From assembly GCF_003985125.1 (NCBI RefSeq), contig NZ_ML133571.1:124001-188000 (forward strand): a stretch of 64,000 bases of DNA, read 5' to 3'. Of this stretch, positions 12,019-22,380 are shown in pieces. Numbering within the stretch: position 1 is the first letter of the stretch; every line of letters begins with the position of its first letter. The position numbers were made by a program, and so were the translations under genes. This DNA comes from Rhizobium phaseoli. Its GTDB lineage: Bacteria; Pseudomonadota; Alphaproteobacteria; Rhizobiales; Rhizobiaceae. The notes below the pieces were generated by a model, which was not told where the DNA came from, searched no databases, and worked only from the letters and a program-made list of their open reading frames with translations.

Positions 12019-13166
12019 TTTTTCAGCACGTCGAGAAGCATTTCGGCGGCATGTTCGCCCGGCGGCTTTTCGGTCTGCATGCGCTGCCAGATCAGCTCAT
12101 AGCCTTCCTTCATCGCCTTAAGCTGGTAAGTATCCGCCGACAGCCTTTCCATCCAGCGGGCGAGGCTTGCGCCGCGAACGATATCGTTCAGATATTCCGG
12201 AACGACCGCGTAATCGGCAATCAGGTTGGGAAGCGCGCCCGTCCAGGTCTTGATGCCCGATGTCAGCAGCCGCATGATCCAGTCGACCTTGTAGGCGGAG
12301 ACGACGGGAACGTCGGCAAGCGCCAGTTCGAGGATGACGGTTCCAGATGCCGCCATGGCTGCATCGGCCTCGACGAAAGCCTTCCACTTCGCCTCTGCGC
12401 CGACAACGATCTCCGGCATGACGGCCCATTTCGCCGTCAATTCGCGCACAAGCCCTTCCTTGTGTCTCATCGTCGGCAGGATAAAGCGCATCGGCCCATT
12501 ACGGGCGACAAGTTCGCTTACCGCCACCTCGAAATGTGGCAGCAGCTTCTGGATTTCCGAGGAACGTGAGCCGGGGAGAAGCAGGATTGTGCCGTTGCCG
12601 GGCCGTCTTCCGGCGCGCAGGCGTCGGGTCTCCCGGAGCGCAGGGTCGGCGGTCAGGCGATGCCCCACATAGGTGGTTGCGGGTCCGTCGAGGCGCTGCA
12701 TTGTCGCCGGTTCGAACGGCAGGACGGCGAGCACGTGATCGACATAGGCAAGCATGCGCTTGGCGCGATATTCCTTCCAGGCCCAGACACTCGGACAGAC
12801 ATAATTGACGACGGGCAAATCCGGCAGCGCCGTGCGGACACGTTTTGCCACGCGATGGGTAAAATCCGGGCTGTCGATGATGAGCAGGATATCAGGCCGT
12901 GCGGCGATGATTTCCGCCGTCGTCCGGCGGATCAGGCCAAACAGTTTCGGCAGCCGGCTCAGCACCTGGGTGATGCCCATGATCGACAGCTCGGAGAAAT
13001 CGAACAGAGATCGCAGGCCCTCCGCCTGCAGCCCCTCGCCGCCGACGCCGACAAGTTCCACCGGTCCGCCATGGATTCGCTTCAGCGCGGCGATGAGGTC
13101 GGCGCCGAGAAGATCGCCCGACACCTCACCGGCAATGACGGCAATCTTCAGCGGCGCGCTGTTCAT
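11997..13166 (-). CDS. lpxB: Lipid-A-disaccharide synthase
   Basis: Glycosyltransferase that joins UDP-2,3-diacylglucosamine to lipid X, giving the lipid A disaccharide at the inner-membrane face. It has 389 residues. Family motifs are GEVSGDLLGADL near the N-terminus, CPSVWAWKEYRAKRM near 130, LLPGSRSSEIQKLLPHFEVA near 195, and ASGTVILELAL. The ATG at 13166 overlaps the lpxI stop as ATGA; an ATG 12 nt further upstream is possible but less likely. Its substrates come from the adjoining lpxA and lpxI products. It is the last gene of the lpx block. Confidence 0.95.
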   Translation of the reverse strand: MNSAPLKIAVIAGEVSGDLLGADLIAALKRIHGGPVELVGVGGEGLQAEGLRSLFDFSELSIMGITQVLSRLPKLFGLIRRTTAEIIAARPDILLIIDSPDFTHRVAKRVRTALPDLPVVNYVCPSVWAWKEYRAKRMLAYVDHVLAVLPFEPATMQRLDGPATTYVGHRLTADPALRETRRLRAGRRPGNGTILLLPGSRSSEIQKLLPHFEVAVSELVARNGPMRFILPTMRHKEGLVRELTAKWAVMPEIVVGAEAKWKAFVEADAAMAASGTVILELALADVPVVSAYKVDWIMRLLTSGIKTWTGALPNLIADYAVVPEYLNDIVRGASLARWMERLSADTYQLKAMKEGYELIWQRMQTEKPPGEHAAEMLLDVLKKKKPGRF

Positions 13167-14044
13167 TCCAGCCCCCATCCCGGCAGGTCGCGATCAAGGC
13201 CGCAGACGAAAAGCCCGGCCTCGTCGGCGGCGCGGATGACGGCGGCGCGATCGAGGACCAGCGAGCGGCCGGCTTCGACGGCTATGCCGGCAAGGCCGGC
13301 TTTGCCGGCGTTCAGCACCGTGGATAGGCCGATCGCCGGCAAGTCGGCGCGAACATCTTGCTGCGGCTTGCAGAGCTTGACGAGCACGCCGCGGCGGCGC
13401 GCCGAGATGCGGCCAGCGGCTCGGAGACCCGCGACGCGGTCAAGCATCTCATCGGTGCCCTCAAGACCTTCAAGCGCGACAATGCGCCCGCCGATGCTGA
13501 CGGCGCCCTGCCCGACATCCAGCCGGCCGAGCGTCTCGGCGGCTTCGGCGGCACGGTTGATATCGCGCCGATCGTCCTCGCCGGGTGCTACGGCGCCGAG
13601 CGGACCGACGGAAGCCAAGAGGTCGGGGGCGATCTCATGGGCTCCGACGACGCGTCGGCCGTTTCCCTCGATCAGCCGGATCACCATCTGCAGGACCGTA
13701 TCGTCGCCGCCGGAGAGCAGGGTGCGGATCGCGGCCGGCACCTTCATCAGAATGCGCAGTGTCGGACGCACCTCGCGCCATTCCGGCCGGCGGCGCACGC
13801 TGCCCGACATCACCACGCGGCCGATCCCATAACGATTGAGAAGACCATCGAGGGCGGCGAAATCGCCGATGCCGATAATGGCATGGTCGTAGCCTTCCCA
13901 ACGTCGGTCGCTTTCGTCCTTCAGGGCAACGATCACAGGATTTTCACCCGCTGCGCGTGCGGCTTCCGCGACATAGGAAGGCAGAAGGCCGCCGCCGGCG
14001 ATGATCGCCAGCCGGCCCGCCGCGGTGTCGCCTGATAAAGCCAC
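13163..14044 (-). CDS. lpxI: UDP-2,3-diacylglucosamine pyrophosphatase LpxI
   Basis: Hydrolyses UDP-2,3-diacylglucosamine to lipid X and UMP. LpxI (former DUF1009) replaces LpxH in most alphaproteobacteria. The 293-residue protein has the N-terminal domain start RLAIIAGGGLLPSYVAEAA, the segment MSGSVRRRPEWREVRP, and the C-terminal catalytic domain containing DVGQGAVSIGGRIVALEG and EGTDEMLDRV. It sits between lpxA (3-nt gap) and lpxB (4-nt overlap), exactly where its step falls in the pathway. Confidence 0.94.
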   Translation of the reverse strand: MALSGDTAAGRLAIIAGGGLLPSYVAEAARAAGENPVIVALKDESDRRWEGYDHAIIGIGDFAALDGLLNRYGIGRVVMSGSVRRRPEWREVRPTLRILMKVPAAIRTLLSGGDDTVLQMVIRLIEGNGRRVVGAHEIAPDLLASVGPLGAVAPGEDDRRDINRAAEAAETLGRLDVGQGAVSIGGRIVALEGLEGTDEMLDRVAGLRAAGRISARRRGVLVKLCKPQQDVRADLPAIGLSTVLNAGKAGLAGIAVEAGRSLVLDRAAVIRAADEAGLFVCGLDRDLPGWGLE

Positions 14045-14047
14045 GGA

Positions 14048-14866
14048 CTAGCCCTTCTGACCCCGGGTCGGCGAAGACAGGGCGCGATCGCTATCGGCGG
14101 CGATGAAATCCAGGATCTGCATCACCTCTGGGCAATCGGCATATTCCTCGCGGATGGCGGCAGCGTTTTCACGCACGGAGGCCGTTCCCTCGAAGATCGC
14201 CTTGTAGGCGCGGCGCACCCTGTGGATGACGGCGCGGTCGATGCCGGCGCGCGTCATGCCGACGACATTGAGGCCGCTCAGCAGTCCGGGATTGCCGTTC
14301 AGCATGCCGTAGGGAATGACATCGTAGCTCACTGCCGACAGACCGCCGACGAAGGCCTGGCGGCCGACGCGGGTGAACTGGTGAACGGCCGAACCGCCGC
14401 CGAGAATGACGCGATCCTCGATGACAACGTGACCGGCGAGCATGACGTTGTTGGACATGATCACGTGGTTGCCGACCCGGCAGTCATGCGCCACATGCGA
14501 ATTGGCCAGGAACAGATTGTTGTCGCCGACGATCGTCTGGCCGCCGAAATCGGCCGTGCCGGTGTTCATCGTCACGCCTTCACGGATCGTGCAGTTGGCG
14601 CCGACCGAAAGCGTTGTCTCTTCGCCGGCGTGATGCACGCTCTGCGGATCGCCGCCGACCACCGCCATCGGGAAGATGCGCGTGCCCTTGCCGATGACGG
14701 TCCGGCCGGTGACGATCGCATGTGACAGCAGCTCGACATTTTCATGCAGGACGACGTGCGGCCCGACATGGCAGAAGGGACCGATCTTCACGCCCTCACC
14801 GACCGTGGCCCCGTCTTCGACGACGGCCATCGGGTGAATGCGGGCGCTTTCGGCAATCGTACTCAT
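14048..14866 (-). CDS. lpxA: UDP-N-acetylglucosamine acyltransferase
   Basis: First enzyme of lipid A synthesis: transfers a 3-hydroxyacyl chain from ACP to UDP-GlcNAc. The 272-residue protein is a left-handed beta-helix of hexapeptide repeats (about residues 5-190) with the conserved [20 protein letters not shown] segment that contains the catalytic His, then the helical C-terminal domain. Its start overlaps the fabZ stop by 4 nt. Confidence 0.96.
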   Translation of the reverse strand: MSTIAESARIHPMAVVEDGATVGEGVKIGPFCHVGPHVVLHENVELLSHAIVTGRTVIGKGTRIFPMAVVGGDPQSVHHAGEETTLSVGANCTIREGVTMNTGTADFGGQTIVGDNNLFLANSHVAHDCRVGNHVIMSNNVMLAGHVVIEDRVILGGGSAVHQFTRVGRQAFVGGLSAVSYDVIPYGMLNGNPGLLSGLNVVGMTRAGIDRAVIHRVRRAYKAIFEGTASVRENAAAIREEYADCPEVMQILDFIAADSDRALSSPTRGQKG

Positions 14867-15330
14867 GCCTGATCCTTACGAACGATCATCGCGCCGATAT
14901 CGGCCTCGGCGACAAGCGCGCCGTCCACCTTGGCGTCGCAATGGAATTTCCAGATATTGCCGCGCTGCTTGTGCTTCTTGACGTGGAATTCGACGCGATC
15001 GCCGGGCACGACCGGCTTGCGGAAGCGCGCATTCTCAATGGTCATGAAGTAGACAAGGTTGCCGGGCTGGCCTTCCTTCTTGGCACAGATCGCACCCGCC
15101 GTCTGCGCCATGCCCTCGATCAACAGCACACCCGGCATGATCGGCGACTCCGGAAAATGGCCGGTGAAATGCGGCTCGTTCACAGTGACATTCTTGATGC
15201 CGATCGCGGCGTTGTCGCCATCGATCTCGATGATCTTGTCGACCATCAGGAACGGATAGCGATGCGGCAGCAGCTTCATGATCTCGATGATGTCAGCCGA
15301 AGAAAGCGTCGTCGTGGCTTCCTCAGTCAT
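14863..15330 (-). CDS. fabZ: 3-hydroxyacyl-ACP dehydratase FabZ
   Basis: Dehydrates 3-hydroxyacyl-ACP in fatty acid elongation and so competes with LpxA and LpxD for hydroxyacyl-ACP. The 155-residue hot-dog protein shows [18 protein letters not shown] and the catalytic His region [18 protein letters not shown] followed by the helix with the catalytic Glu ([11 protein letters not shown]). It lies between lpxD (8-nt overlap) and lpxA (4-nt overlap), which suggests coordinated supply of acyl chains. Confidence 0.96.
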   Translation of the reverse strand: MTEEATTTLSSADIIEIMKLLPHRYPFLMVDKIIEIDGDNAAIGIKNVTVNEPHFTGHFPESPIMPGVLLIEGMAQTAGAICAKKEGQPGNLVYFMTIENARFRKPVVPGDRVEFHVKKHKQRGNIWKFHCDAKVDGALVAEADIGAMIVRKDQA

Positions 15331-16396
15331 TTTCCTTGCCTCCAGGGTTCCGCCCGCGCAACTTGGATTTCGACACTTGTTGCGCCGCCTCTCTCAGATA
15401 GTCTTTCAGCGGACGAGCCGGTACGCCGCCATACTGCCCGCCAGCGGCAAGATCGGTCATGATACCGCTTTTGGCAGCGATCTGCACGCCGTCACCGATC
15501 GTCACATGGCCCTTGATGCCGGCCTGGCCGCCGATCTGCACGCCATTGCCGATCTTCGTGCTGCCGGCGATGCCGACCTGCGCGACAATGGCGCAATGGC
15601 GGCCCATCTGGACGTTGTGGCCGATCTGGACCTGGTTGTCGATCTTGGTCCCCTCGCCGATGACCGTATCGTCCATCGCGCCGCGGTCGATCGTGGTATT
15701 GGCGCCGATCTCGACATTATCCTGAATGATCACTCGGCCGATTTGGACGATCTTGATCATGCCGCGCGGACCTGGCGCATAGCCGAAACCGTCCTGGCCG
15801 ATACGAACGCCGTTGTGGATGATGACGCCGTTGCCGATCAGCGCGCAAAGAATGCTGGCGCCGGCAGCAATCGAACAATCGCGGCCGATCTTGACGCCCG
15901 GACCGATAACGGCTTGCGCGCCGATGCGAGTGCCTTGGCCGATTTCGGCATGCGCGCCAATAACCGCCAGTGGCTCGACGATCACGCCTTTTTCCAACTT
16001 GGCGCTCGGATCGATCACCGCGCTCGGCGCGATCCCGCTTTCATCCGGTGAAATGGCGACCGGACGCAGCGCTGCCGGGTAGAACAGGCCGCCTGCCATG
16101 GCGAAAGCCGCATGCGGATTGGACGACAGGATAATCGGGATGTGCGGAGGTACGAGGTCGGCGAGCGCTTTGTCGCAGATTACCGCCGAAGCCTGGCAGG
16201 TCAGCAGCTCGTCCCGGCTGCGGCGCGACAGGATGTAACAGACGTCGCCCGCCTGCGCCCGGTTGATCGGAGCGACGGAGTGGACGATGACATCGGCATG
16301 ATCGGGATTGGCGAGTTCCGCCCCAAGAAACCCTGCCAGCTCAGCGAGCTTCAGACCTTCATGGGGCAGAAAAAAATAGTTTTGCTCCATCGGCAA
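15323..16396 (-). CDS. lpxD: UDP-3-O-acylglucosamine N-acyltransferase
   Basis: Adds the second hydroxyacyl chain, N-linked, to UDP-3-O-acylglucosamine. It has 357 residues: an N-terminal uridine-binding domain (to about 100), a hexapeptide left-handed beta-helix (about 110-310; [19 protein letters not shown] and [17 protein letters not shown] hold the catalytic His region), and a C-terminal helix ending in a Lys/Arg-rich tail. An ATG 6 nt inside (MEQNYFFLP) is an equally good start. Confidence 0.95.
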   Translation of the reverse strand: MPMEQNYFFLPHEGLKLAELAGFLGAELANPDHADVIVHSVAPINRAQAGDVCYILSRRSRDELLTCQASAVICDKALADLVPPHIPIILSSNPHAAFAMAGGLFYPAALRPVAISPDESGIAPSAVIDPSAKLEKGVIVEPLAVIGAHAEIGQGTRIGAQAVIGPGVKIGRDCSIAAGASILCALIGNGVIIHNGVRIGQDGFGYAPGPRGMIKIVQIGRVIIQDNVEIGANTTIDRGAMDDTVIGEGTKIDNQVQIGHNVQMGRHCAIVAQVGIAGSTKIGNGVQIGGQAGIKGHVTIGDGVQIAAKSGIMTDLAAGGQYGGVPARPLKDYLREAAQQVSKSKLRGRNPGGKEND

Positions 16397-16440
16397 TGCT
16401 CCAGAACGGAATTGAGTCTTACAGTTCCGGACTGCCGATA

Positions 16441-18780
16441 TCAGAATTGGTTGTTGATGCCAAACTTGAAGTTCTGCGTCTTGTCGAAGTCTTCCTTGAG
16501 GACCGGGATTGCGTAATCCAGACGCAATGAACCGAAGGGAGACTGCCAGACGACGCCGACGCCGACAGAAGCGCGCAGCGAGGCGTCTTCACCCTCGATG
16601 CCGTCACCCCTGAGGTCGACGTCGTTGCCGAACAACGTGCCGGCATCGGCGAAGACCGCGCCGCGCAGATTGAAGTCACGCGGGAAGCCCGGCATCGGGA
16701 AGGTTGCTTCGGCCGACGCGGTGAAATACGTCGTGCCACCCAGCGGATCGTCGTTGGTGCCGGCAACGCGCGGGCCGATACCCTTGTTTTCGAAACCGCG
16801 AATGTCGCCGTTGGTCAGCGTGAACTGGTCGAAAACGTTCAGATGCTCGCCGAAGCCGACGACATAACCAGCCGAAGCCGAAACCGAGCCGATGATATCG
16901 GCGTCGTCAGCGAGGAGGTGGTAGTAACGGGCCTTGCCGTAGATCTTGTAGAACTGCGAGTCTCCGCCGAGACCGGCAATTTCCTGCGTCGCCGTCGCGT
17001 AAATGCCTTCGCGCGGCAGGACGGTGTCGTCGAGCGTGTTGTAGGTCAGCGTCTGCGAGATGGAAGACCGCGTCCACGGGCTGTCCTCGACAAGGTGCTG
17101 ATACGGTGCCGACAGATCGGAAAGATCGTTATTGTCAGCGTCATACTTCATCTGCTTGTAGTTATAGCGGAAGGTCGTCGCCAGATCCTCGGTGATCGGC
17201 GCGGTGACGCGCAGGACGACGCTGGTTTCCTCGTAATCGTAGTTGTCGTTGCTCGACGTTTCGCTGTGGTTGACATCGAAGCCCGCCGCCAGACGATAAC
17301 CGAGGAAGTAGGGCTCGGTGAAGCTGACGCCGTAGGCGCGCGAACCTTCCTGACCGCCGCCGGCCGAGATGCGGATGTACTGGCCGCGACCGAGGAAGTT
17401 CTTCTCTTCGATCGACGCTTCGAGCAGCAGACCGTCACCGCCGGCGGCATAACCCGCGCCGACGCCGAACGAACCGGTGGACTGATCCTGCACGTCGACG
17501 ACCACCACGACACGATCCGGCGAGCTGCCTGGCTGGGTGGAGATATTGACGGAGGAGAAATAGCCGAGCGCTTCGAGGCGGCGCTTAGCCTTGGTGATCA
17601 TCTGCTGATTGAAGGCGTCGCCTTCGCTCATATCGAATTCGCGGCGGATGACGTAATCGCGCGTGCGGCTGTTGCCGCGGATTTCGATGCGCTCGACATA
17701 AGCGCGTTCGCCCTGGTCGACCAGATATTCGACACCGATCGTGTTGTTGTTGAGGTCGCGGTTACCGCGCGGCGTGACGCGCGCGAAGGGATAACCGGCA
17801 GAGGCCACCTGATCGGAGATGGCTTCGATCGACTTCTGCACCTCCTTGGCGCTGTAGACATGGCCTTCCTTCGTCCGCACTAGCGGCAGCAGCTGATCCG
17901 AGCCGACGCCTTCGACGGTCGACTGAACGGTCACCGGTCCGAAGTCGTAACGCTGACCTTCTTCGATGTTGAAGGTGAGCGTGTACTTGTTGGTTGCCTC
18001 GTCGAAGCTTGCATCGGAAGAGACGATGCGCATATCGGCATAGCCGCGATTGTAATAGAACTGACGCAGCGCTTCTTCATCGGCGTGAAGCTTGTCTTCG
18101 TTATAGACGTCCTTGCGGGTCAGGAACGAAAGGAAGTTCGAACGCTTGGTATTGATGACAGCAGCCAGACGGCCGGCGCTGTAAGCATTGTTGCCGACGA
18201 AATTGATCGAATCGATCTTGGTGCGGTCGCCTTCGTTGATGACGAAGGCGAGATTGACGCGACCTTCGCCGAGCGGCACCACCTGCGTCGTCACCTCGAC
18301 TTCGCTGCGGCCGGTGGCGGCATAGGCTTCCTTGATCGCCTGGATGTCGGACTGGATCTGCGTATCGCTGTAGGGACCGGCAGCATGAGTCTGGACGATC
18401 GTCGCGAGCTTGTCGTCCTTGATCTTGCGATTGCCATTGAAGACGACCTGATTGACGAGCTGGGCCTCCTGGACATTGACGACGAGCGTGCCGCCGGAGA
18501 CCGAAATCTTGACGTCGGAGAAGTAACCGGTGCCGTAGAGCTGCTTGACCGAGTTATCGATATCGGTGTTCGAAAAACTCTTGCCGGGCGTGATCGTCAG
18601 GTTCGACCGAACGGCTTCCGCGCCGACGCGGCTGGCGCCGCGCACATCGATGCGCTGGATGACCGCGGCCTCGGCAGCCGTAGCGGAAACGAACGTCAAA
18701 GCGCCTGCGCCCGAAGCAACAACACTAGCAGACAGCGCAACCGCCGATACTGCGTTCAAAAACTTTGAACCAGCCTTCAT
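16441..18780 (-). CDS. bamA: Outer membrane protein assembly factor BamA
   Basis: Central outer-membrane beta-barrel insertase. The 779-residue precursor has a signal peptide (cleavage after about residue 35, ...SATAAEA), five POTRA domains (about 38-430, first one [20 protein letters not shown]), and the 16-strand barrel with the conserved [13 protein letters not shown] loop motif. It ends in NNQF, the aromatic C-terminal signal of outer-membrane barrels. It lies between rseP and lpxD, the usual alphaproteobacterial order. Confidence 0.97.
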   Translation of the reverse strand: MKAGSKFLNAVSAVALSASVVASGAGALTFVSATAAEAAVIQRIDVRGASRVGAEAVRSNLTITPGKSFSNTDIDNSVKQLYGTGYFSDVKISVSGGTLVVNVQEAQLVNQVVFNGNRKIKDDKLATIVQTHAAGPYSDTQIQSDIQAIKEAYAATGRSEVEVTTQVVPLGEGRVNLAFVINEGDRTKIDSINFVGNNAYSAGRLAAVINTKRSNFLSFLTRKDVYNEDKLHADEEALRQFYYNRGYADMRIVSSDASFDEATNKYTLTFNIEEGQRYDFGPVTVQSTVEGVGSDQLLPLVRTKEGHVYSAKEVQKSIEAISDQVASAGYPFARVTPRGNRDLNNNTIGVEYLVDQGERAYVERIEIRGNSRTRDYVIRREFDMSEGDAFNQQMITKAKRRLEALGYFSSVNISTQPGSSPDRVVVVVDVQDQSTGSFGVGAGYAAGGDGLLLEASIEEKNFLGRGQYIRISAGGGQEGSRAYGVSFTEPYFLGYRLAAGFDVNHSETSSNDNYDYEETSVVLRVTAPITEDLATTFRYNYKQMKYDADNNDLSDLSAPYQHLVEDSPWTRSSISQTLTYNTLDDTVLPREGIYATATQEIAGLGGDSQFYKIYGKARYYHLLADDADIIGSVSASAGYVVGFGEHLNVFDQFTLTNGDIRGFENKGIGPRVAGTNDDPLGGTTYFTASAEATFPMPGFPRDFNLRGAVFADAGTLFGNDVDLRGDGIEGEDASLRASVGVGVVWQSPFGSLRLDYAIPVLKEDFDKTQNFKFGINNQF

Positions 18781-18976
18781 TTCACCTATTACCTTTTTTC
18801 CCTCGTACCCGTCCCCGGGAGAACCCGATTCCGGTCACGTGTGTCGTTTTACCCGCTTTTGACATACAAGCAAGGGAGGGCGTTAATTTCTGTTTACTTC
18901 ATTTCGAAGCGTGACCCATTCGCCACTACAGCCTTGAAACATCGTAAATAAATAGTAATTCCCTTGCCTTGCGCGT

Positions 18977-20104
18977 TTACCCTGAGCTCAGGCTTATGTC
19001 GTTCCAGGTCGTAAATACCATCAATGTCAGTATCATTGCCAAGCCGATGCGAAACGCGATTTCCTGAGCCTTGGCGCCCAGGGGTCTGCCCCTCACCGCC
19101 TCCACCGCATAGAACATCAGGTGGCCGCCATCAAGTACCGGAACGGGCATCAGGTTAAGCAATCCTATCGAAACTGAAAGGGTCGCAGCAAGCTGCAGCA
19201 CGGCGCCGATACCGAGGCTTGCCATCTGGCCGGACGCCTGCGCCACGCGGATCGGCCCACCCAATTGGTCGGCCCGCATCGATCCGGCGAAAATATTTGC
19301 GATATATTTGAAGGTGCCGGTGACGATGCCTGCGCTTTCGATCACGCCTTCCCGCACCGCCTCAAGCGGCGTGTAGTTCCGCAGGCGGAAATTGCCCGCT
19401 TCCTTGTTGGTGACGATGCCGATCTGGCCGAGTTCGATCTTGTTGCCGAATTGATCGGTCCGGTCGGTCCGCTGCGGCACCATCGGCACATCGAGCTTCT
19501 GGCCGCCGCGCTCGACCGTCACGACGATTTTCTGGCTCGGGCGAATGGCGACATAGCGGCGCACGTCGTCGAAGGTCTCGACCTTGCTGCCGTCGATCGC
19601 AACCAAAAGATCGCCGGGAAGGATGCCGGCCGCCGCCGCCGCTCCGCCCGGTGTGACTTCGGCCACGACGGGATCGGCGATCATGCGGCCGTAAACCGAG
19701 AAAAGAACCGCGAAAATGGCGATTGCCAGCAGGAAGTTGGCGATCGGGCCGGCGGCGACGGTCGCGGCGCGTTTCCACAGCTTGGCGCCGGCAAAGGAGC
19801 GCGCCCTGTCCTCCTCGGACATGGCGGCTACCTTCTCGCTGTCGGGCTTGCTCGAGGCGTCCTCGTCGCCGAAGAAACGAACGTAACCGCCAAGCGGGAT
19901 CGCCGAAATCTTCCAGCGGGTTCCATGGCGGTCGTTGAAGCCGAATATCTCCGGGCCGAAACCGACCGAAAAGGCGAGAATGCGAATGCCGCTCCAGCGC
20001 CCGACCAGATAATGCCCCATCTCATGCACGAAGACGAGCAGCGAGAGCACGAGGATGAAGGTGACGACATTCCCCATCAGAAATGTATATAGGCCGCTCA
20101 TCAC
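18977..20104 (-). CDS. rseP: RIP metalloprotease RseP (site-2 protease)
   Basis: Intramembrane zinc protease that cuts anti-sigma factors or other bitopic proteins. The zinc motif HEMGH is at residues 27-31 in the first transmembrane helix, a PDZ domain follows (about 125-210, GGAAAAAGILPGDLLVAIDG), and the third zinc ligand is in NLMPVPVLDGGHLMF near residue 315. The protein has 375 residues, shorter than the two-PDZ E. coli RseP and like Caulobacter MmpA. The 196 nt before bamA hold no gene. Confidence 0.95.
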   Translation of the reverse strand: MMSGLYTFLMGNVVTFILVLSLLVFVHEMGHYLVGRWSGIRILAFSVGFGPEIFGFNDRHGTRWKISAIPLGGYVRFFGDEDASSKPDSEKVAAMSEEDRARSFAGAKLWKRAATVAAGPIANFLLAIAIFAVLFSVYGRMIADPVVAEVTPGGAAAAAGILPGDLLVAIDGSKVETFDDVRRYVAIRPSQKIVVTVERGGQKLDVPMVPQRTDRTDQFGNKIELGQIGIVTNKEAGNFRLRNYTPLEAVREGVIESAGIVTGTFKYIANIFAGSMRADQLGGPIRVAQASGQMASLGIGAVLQLAATLSVSIGLLNLMPVPVLDGGHLMFYAVEAVRGRPLGAKAQEIAFRIGLAMILTLMVFTTWNDISLSSG

Positions 20105-20138
20105 TTCCTTGAGTTCCTTCCGTCAGCCTGCAGTGTCA

Positions 20139-20969
20139 TCAGAGGGCGAACAGTGCCGCGCCAAGAGACGTCATTCCTGCCCCCTTTATCAGCGAAAAAA
20201 GCCCAGCAAGCAATAACGCCGAAAAACAGGCGAAAATCAGTCCGTCGACACGATCCATGACGCCGCCATGGCCGGGAATGAGATGGCTTGAATCCTTGAC
20301 GCCGAATTTTCGCTTGATGAAAGATTCAAACAGATCGCCCGACTGGCTGCAAACCGACAGAACGAGCGCCACGACGGCGGCGATGGCTTCCGCACCCGGC
20401 AGAAGAAAATGCATAAGGGCCACACCGGCAACGACCGCCGAAACGGCGCCGCCGATAGCGCCGGACCATGTCTTTCCGGGCGAGATCGACGGGGCGAGCT
20501 TTGGCCCGCGAAGAGCCCTGCCGACGAAGTAGGCGAGGATATCGGTCGCCCAGACGACGGCGAAGACGAAGAGCATGGCATAAAGGCCCGGCCGATCGTC
20601 GCCTCTGATCGCGGCGAGCGCCACGCTGGTGGCGCCGGCATAAAACAGGCCGGCCGGGAACCAGCGGCTCGTGCCGTGCAGGATGATCAAGGCGATCCCA
20701 ACGGCGGTCACGCCGGCCAGCATGCCGGCGGCGAACTCGAAATTGCCGACAAGCACCAGGAAAGCGATCGCCGCCTCGCCGATCCAGCCGACGACATTGG
20801 CAACCCAGTCACGGGCGACGCCGGTTATTTTCGACCATTCATAATAGATCAATAGACCGATCACGGCCGCCAGGACGCGGAAGGCGAGGCCGCCATACCA
20901 GGTGGCGGCAAGAACGATGACTGCGAGAACCAGCCCTGACGCGATGCGCAGTTTCAGTTCCCGCTGCAT
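20139..20969 (-). CDS. cdsA: Phosphatidate cytidylyltransferase
   Basis: Makes CDP-diacylglycerol from phosphatidate and CTP, the branch point of phospholipid synthesis. The 276-residue polytopic protein (about 7-8 membrane segments) ends with the family signature SFIKRKFGVKDSSHLIPGHG followed by GVMDRVDGL. The start overlaps the uppS stop by one base (TGATG), a strong sign of coupled translation. Confidence 0.95.
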   Translation of the reverse strand: MQRELKLRIASGLVLAVIVLAATWYGGLAFRVLAAVIGLLIYYEWSKITGVARDWVANVVGWIGEAAIAFLVLVGNFEFAAGMLAGVTAVGIALIILHGTSRWFPAGLFYAGATSVALAAIRGDDRPGLYAMLFVFAVVWATDILAYFVGRALRGPKLAPSISPGKTWSGAIGGAVSAVVAGVALMHFLLPGAEAIAAVVALVLSVCSQSGDLFESFIKRKFGVKDSSHLIPGHGGVMDRVDGLIFACFSALLLAGLFSLIKGAGMTSLGAALFAL

Positions 20970-21712
20970 CAGGTGCCAACCGCGGCTGCCTGCGACGACA
21001 GGCCGCCGAAACGCCGGTCGCGGGAGGCGAATTTTTCAAGCGCCGAGCGGAAGATTTCCGGGCTGAAATCCGGCCAATATTCCGGAACGAAGATGAATTC
21101 CGAATAAGCGGCCTGCCACAGCAGGAAGTTGGAAAGCCGCTCCTCGCCGCTGGTCCGGATGATGAGATCCGGATCAGGGATACCCGCCGTGTCGAGACGG
21201 GCGTCGATCAGCGCAGGCGTGATGTCCTGCGCCCTCAGGCGACCGGCCTCGACGTCCCTGGCCAGGCTCACCACGGCGCGGGAGATTTCATCGCGCGAGC
21301 CGTAATTGAAGGCGATGACCAGCGTCAGCGCCGTATTGTCCTTGGTCGTCTCCTCCGCTTCTAGCAGCAGGCCGAGGATATCGCTGCGCAGGCTGTGGCG
21401 ATCGCCAATCACCCTGATGCGCACATTCTGGCGATGCAACTCGGCCAGGTCACGGCGGATGAAAGCCTTGAGCAGACCGAGCAGATCGGAGACTTCAGCC
21501 TCGGGCCGGCGCCAGTTCTCCGAGGAGAAGGCAAAGAGGGTCAGATATTTTATGCCAGCCGCGCCGGCCGCGCGCACTGTCTCGCGCACAGCCTCGACGC
21601 CCTTGCGATGGCCCATCGTGCGCGGCAGACCACGCTGCTTGGCCCAGCGGCCATTGCCATCCATGATGATGGCAACATGCTCTGGCACAGTCAAAAATAC
21701 AGATTCCGACAT
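20969..21712 (-). CDS. uppS: Di-trans,poly-cis-undecaprenyl-diphosphate synthase
   Basis: Cis-prenyltransferase that makes the C55 carrier lipid for peptidoglycan and LPS. The 247-residue protein has [20 protein letters not shown] near the N-terminus (catalytic Asp and P-loop-like Arg), [11 protein letters not shown], and the C-terminal [20 protein letters not shown] and [13 protein letters not shown]. The frame is open 24 codons further upstream, but that part is unlike the family. It sits between frr and cdsA, as in most proteobacteria. Confidence 0.96.
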   Translation of the reverse strand: MSESVFLTVPEHVAIIMDGNGRWAKQRGLPRTMGHRKGVEAVRETVRAAGAAGIKYLTLFAFSSENWRRPEAEVSDLLGLLKAFIRRDLAELHRQNVRIRVIGDRHSLRSDILGLLLEAEETTKDNTALTLVIAFNYGSRDEISRAVVSLARDVEAGRLRAQDITPALIDARLDTAGIPDPDLIIRTSGEERLSNFLLWQAAYSEFIFVPEYWPDFSPEIFRSALEKFASRDRRFGGLSSQAAAVGT

Positions 21713-21749
21713 TTCCCGTCCGGTCTTTCCAGGCAAAGGCACAGATCCA

Positions 21750-22310
21750 CTAGACCTGCATGATTTCCTTTTCCTTCTCGCCAAGCAAGCGGTCGATTTC
21801 GGAAATCGTCTCGTCGGTCATCTTCTGTACGCGTTCCGACTGTGCACGGCTCTCGTCCTGGCCGATTACGCCATCCTTTTCGGCTTTCTTGAGGCCATCC
21901 ATGCCGTCGCGGCGGACATGGCGAATCGCGACCTTGCTCTTTTCGGCATAGTCGTGAGCCACCTTGACGAGCGATTTGCGACGCTCCTCGTTCAACTCCG
22001 GCAGCGGGATGCGAAGGCTCTGGCCGTCGACAATCGGGTTGAGGCCAAGGTTGGATTCGCGGATGCCGCGTTCGACGGCGCTGACCATCGACTTGTCCCA
22101 GACGGAAACAGTCAGCATACGCGGCTCGGGCACGGTGATGTTGGCGACCTGGTTCAGCGGCACGCGCGAACCATAGGCCTCGATCGTCACCGGATCGAGG
22201 ATGTTGGCCGAGGCACGGCCGGTGCGCAGCGATGCGATGTCGCTCTTGAATGCGGAAACCGCGCCATCCATGCGGCGCTTCAGTTCCTTGATATCGATAC
22301 CTTGACTCAT
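21750..22310 (-). CDS. frr: Ribosome recycling factor
   Basis: Splits the post-termination ribosome with EF-G. The 186-residue protein shows the conserved [20 protein letters not shown] and [18 protein letters not shown] parts and the C-terminal helices ([11 protein letters not shown]). It follows pyrH after 70 nt that contain a palindromic repeat, and precedes uppS by 37 nt. Confidence 0.97.
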   Translation of the reverse strand: MSQGIDIKELKRRMDGAVSAFKSDIASLRTGRASANILDPVTIEAYGSRVPLNQVANITVPEPRMLTVSVWDKSMVSAVERGIRESNLGLNPIVDGQSLRIPLPELNEERRKSLVKVAHDYAEKSKVAIRHVRRDGMDGLKKAEKDGVIGQDESRAQSERVQKMTDETISEIDRLLGEKEKEIMQV

Positions 22311-22328
22311 GTTGATGCTCCCGTCTCA

Positions 22329-22373
22329 AGCATGATGCCGAAAAGCGTCAGCGGTTTCGGACACCATCATGCT
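22329..22373. repeat. Imperfect palindromic element between pyrH and frr
   Basis: The ends AGCATGATG (22329-22337) and CATCATGCT (22365-22373) are perfect inverted repeats. Inside them CCGAAA (22338-22343) pairs with TTTCGG (22355-22360). Palindromes of this look (GCATGATG...CATCATGC) are, from my knowledge of rhizobial genomes, dispersed intergenic repeats. The transcript would fold into a hairpin between the two coding regions. Confidence 0.65.
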
Positions 22374-22380
22374 CTAACTA

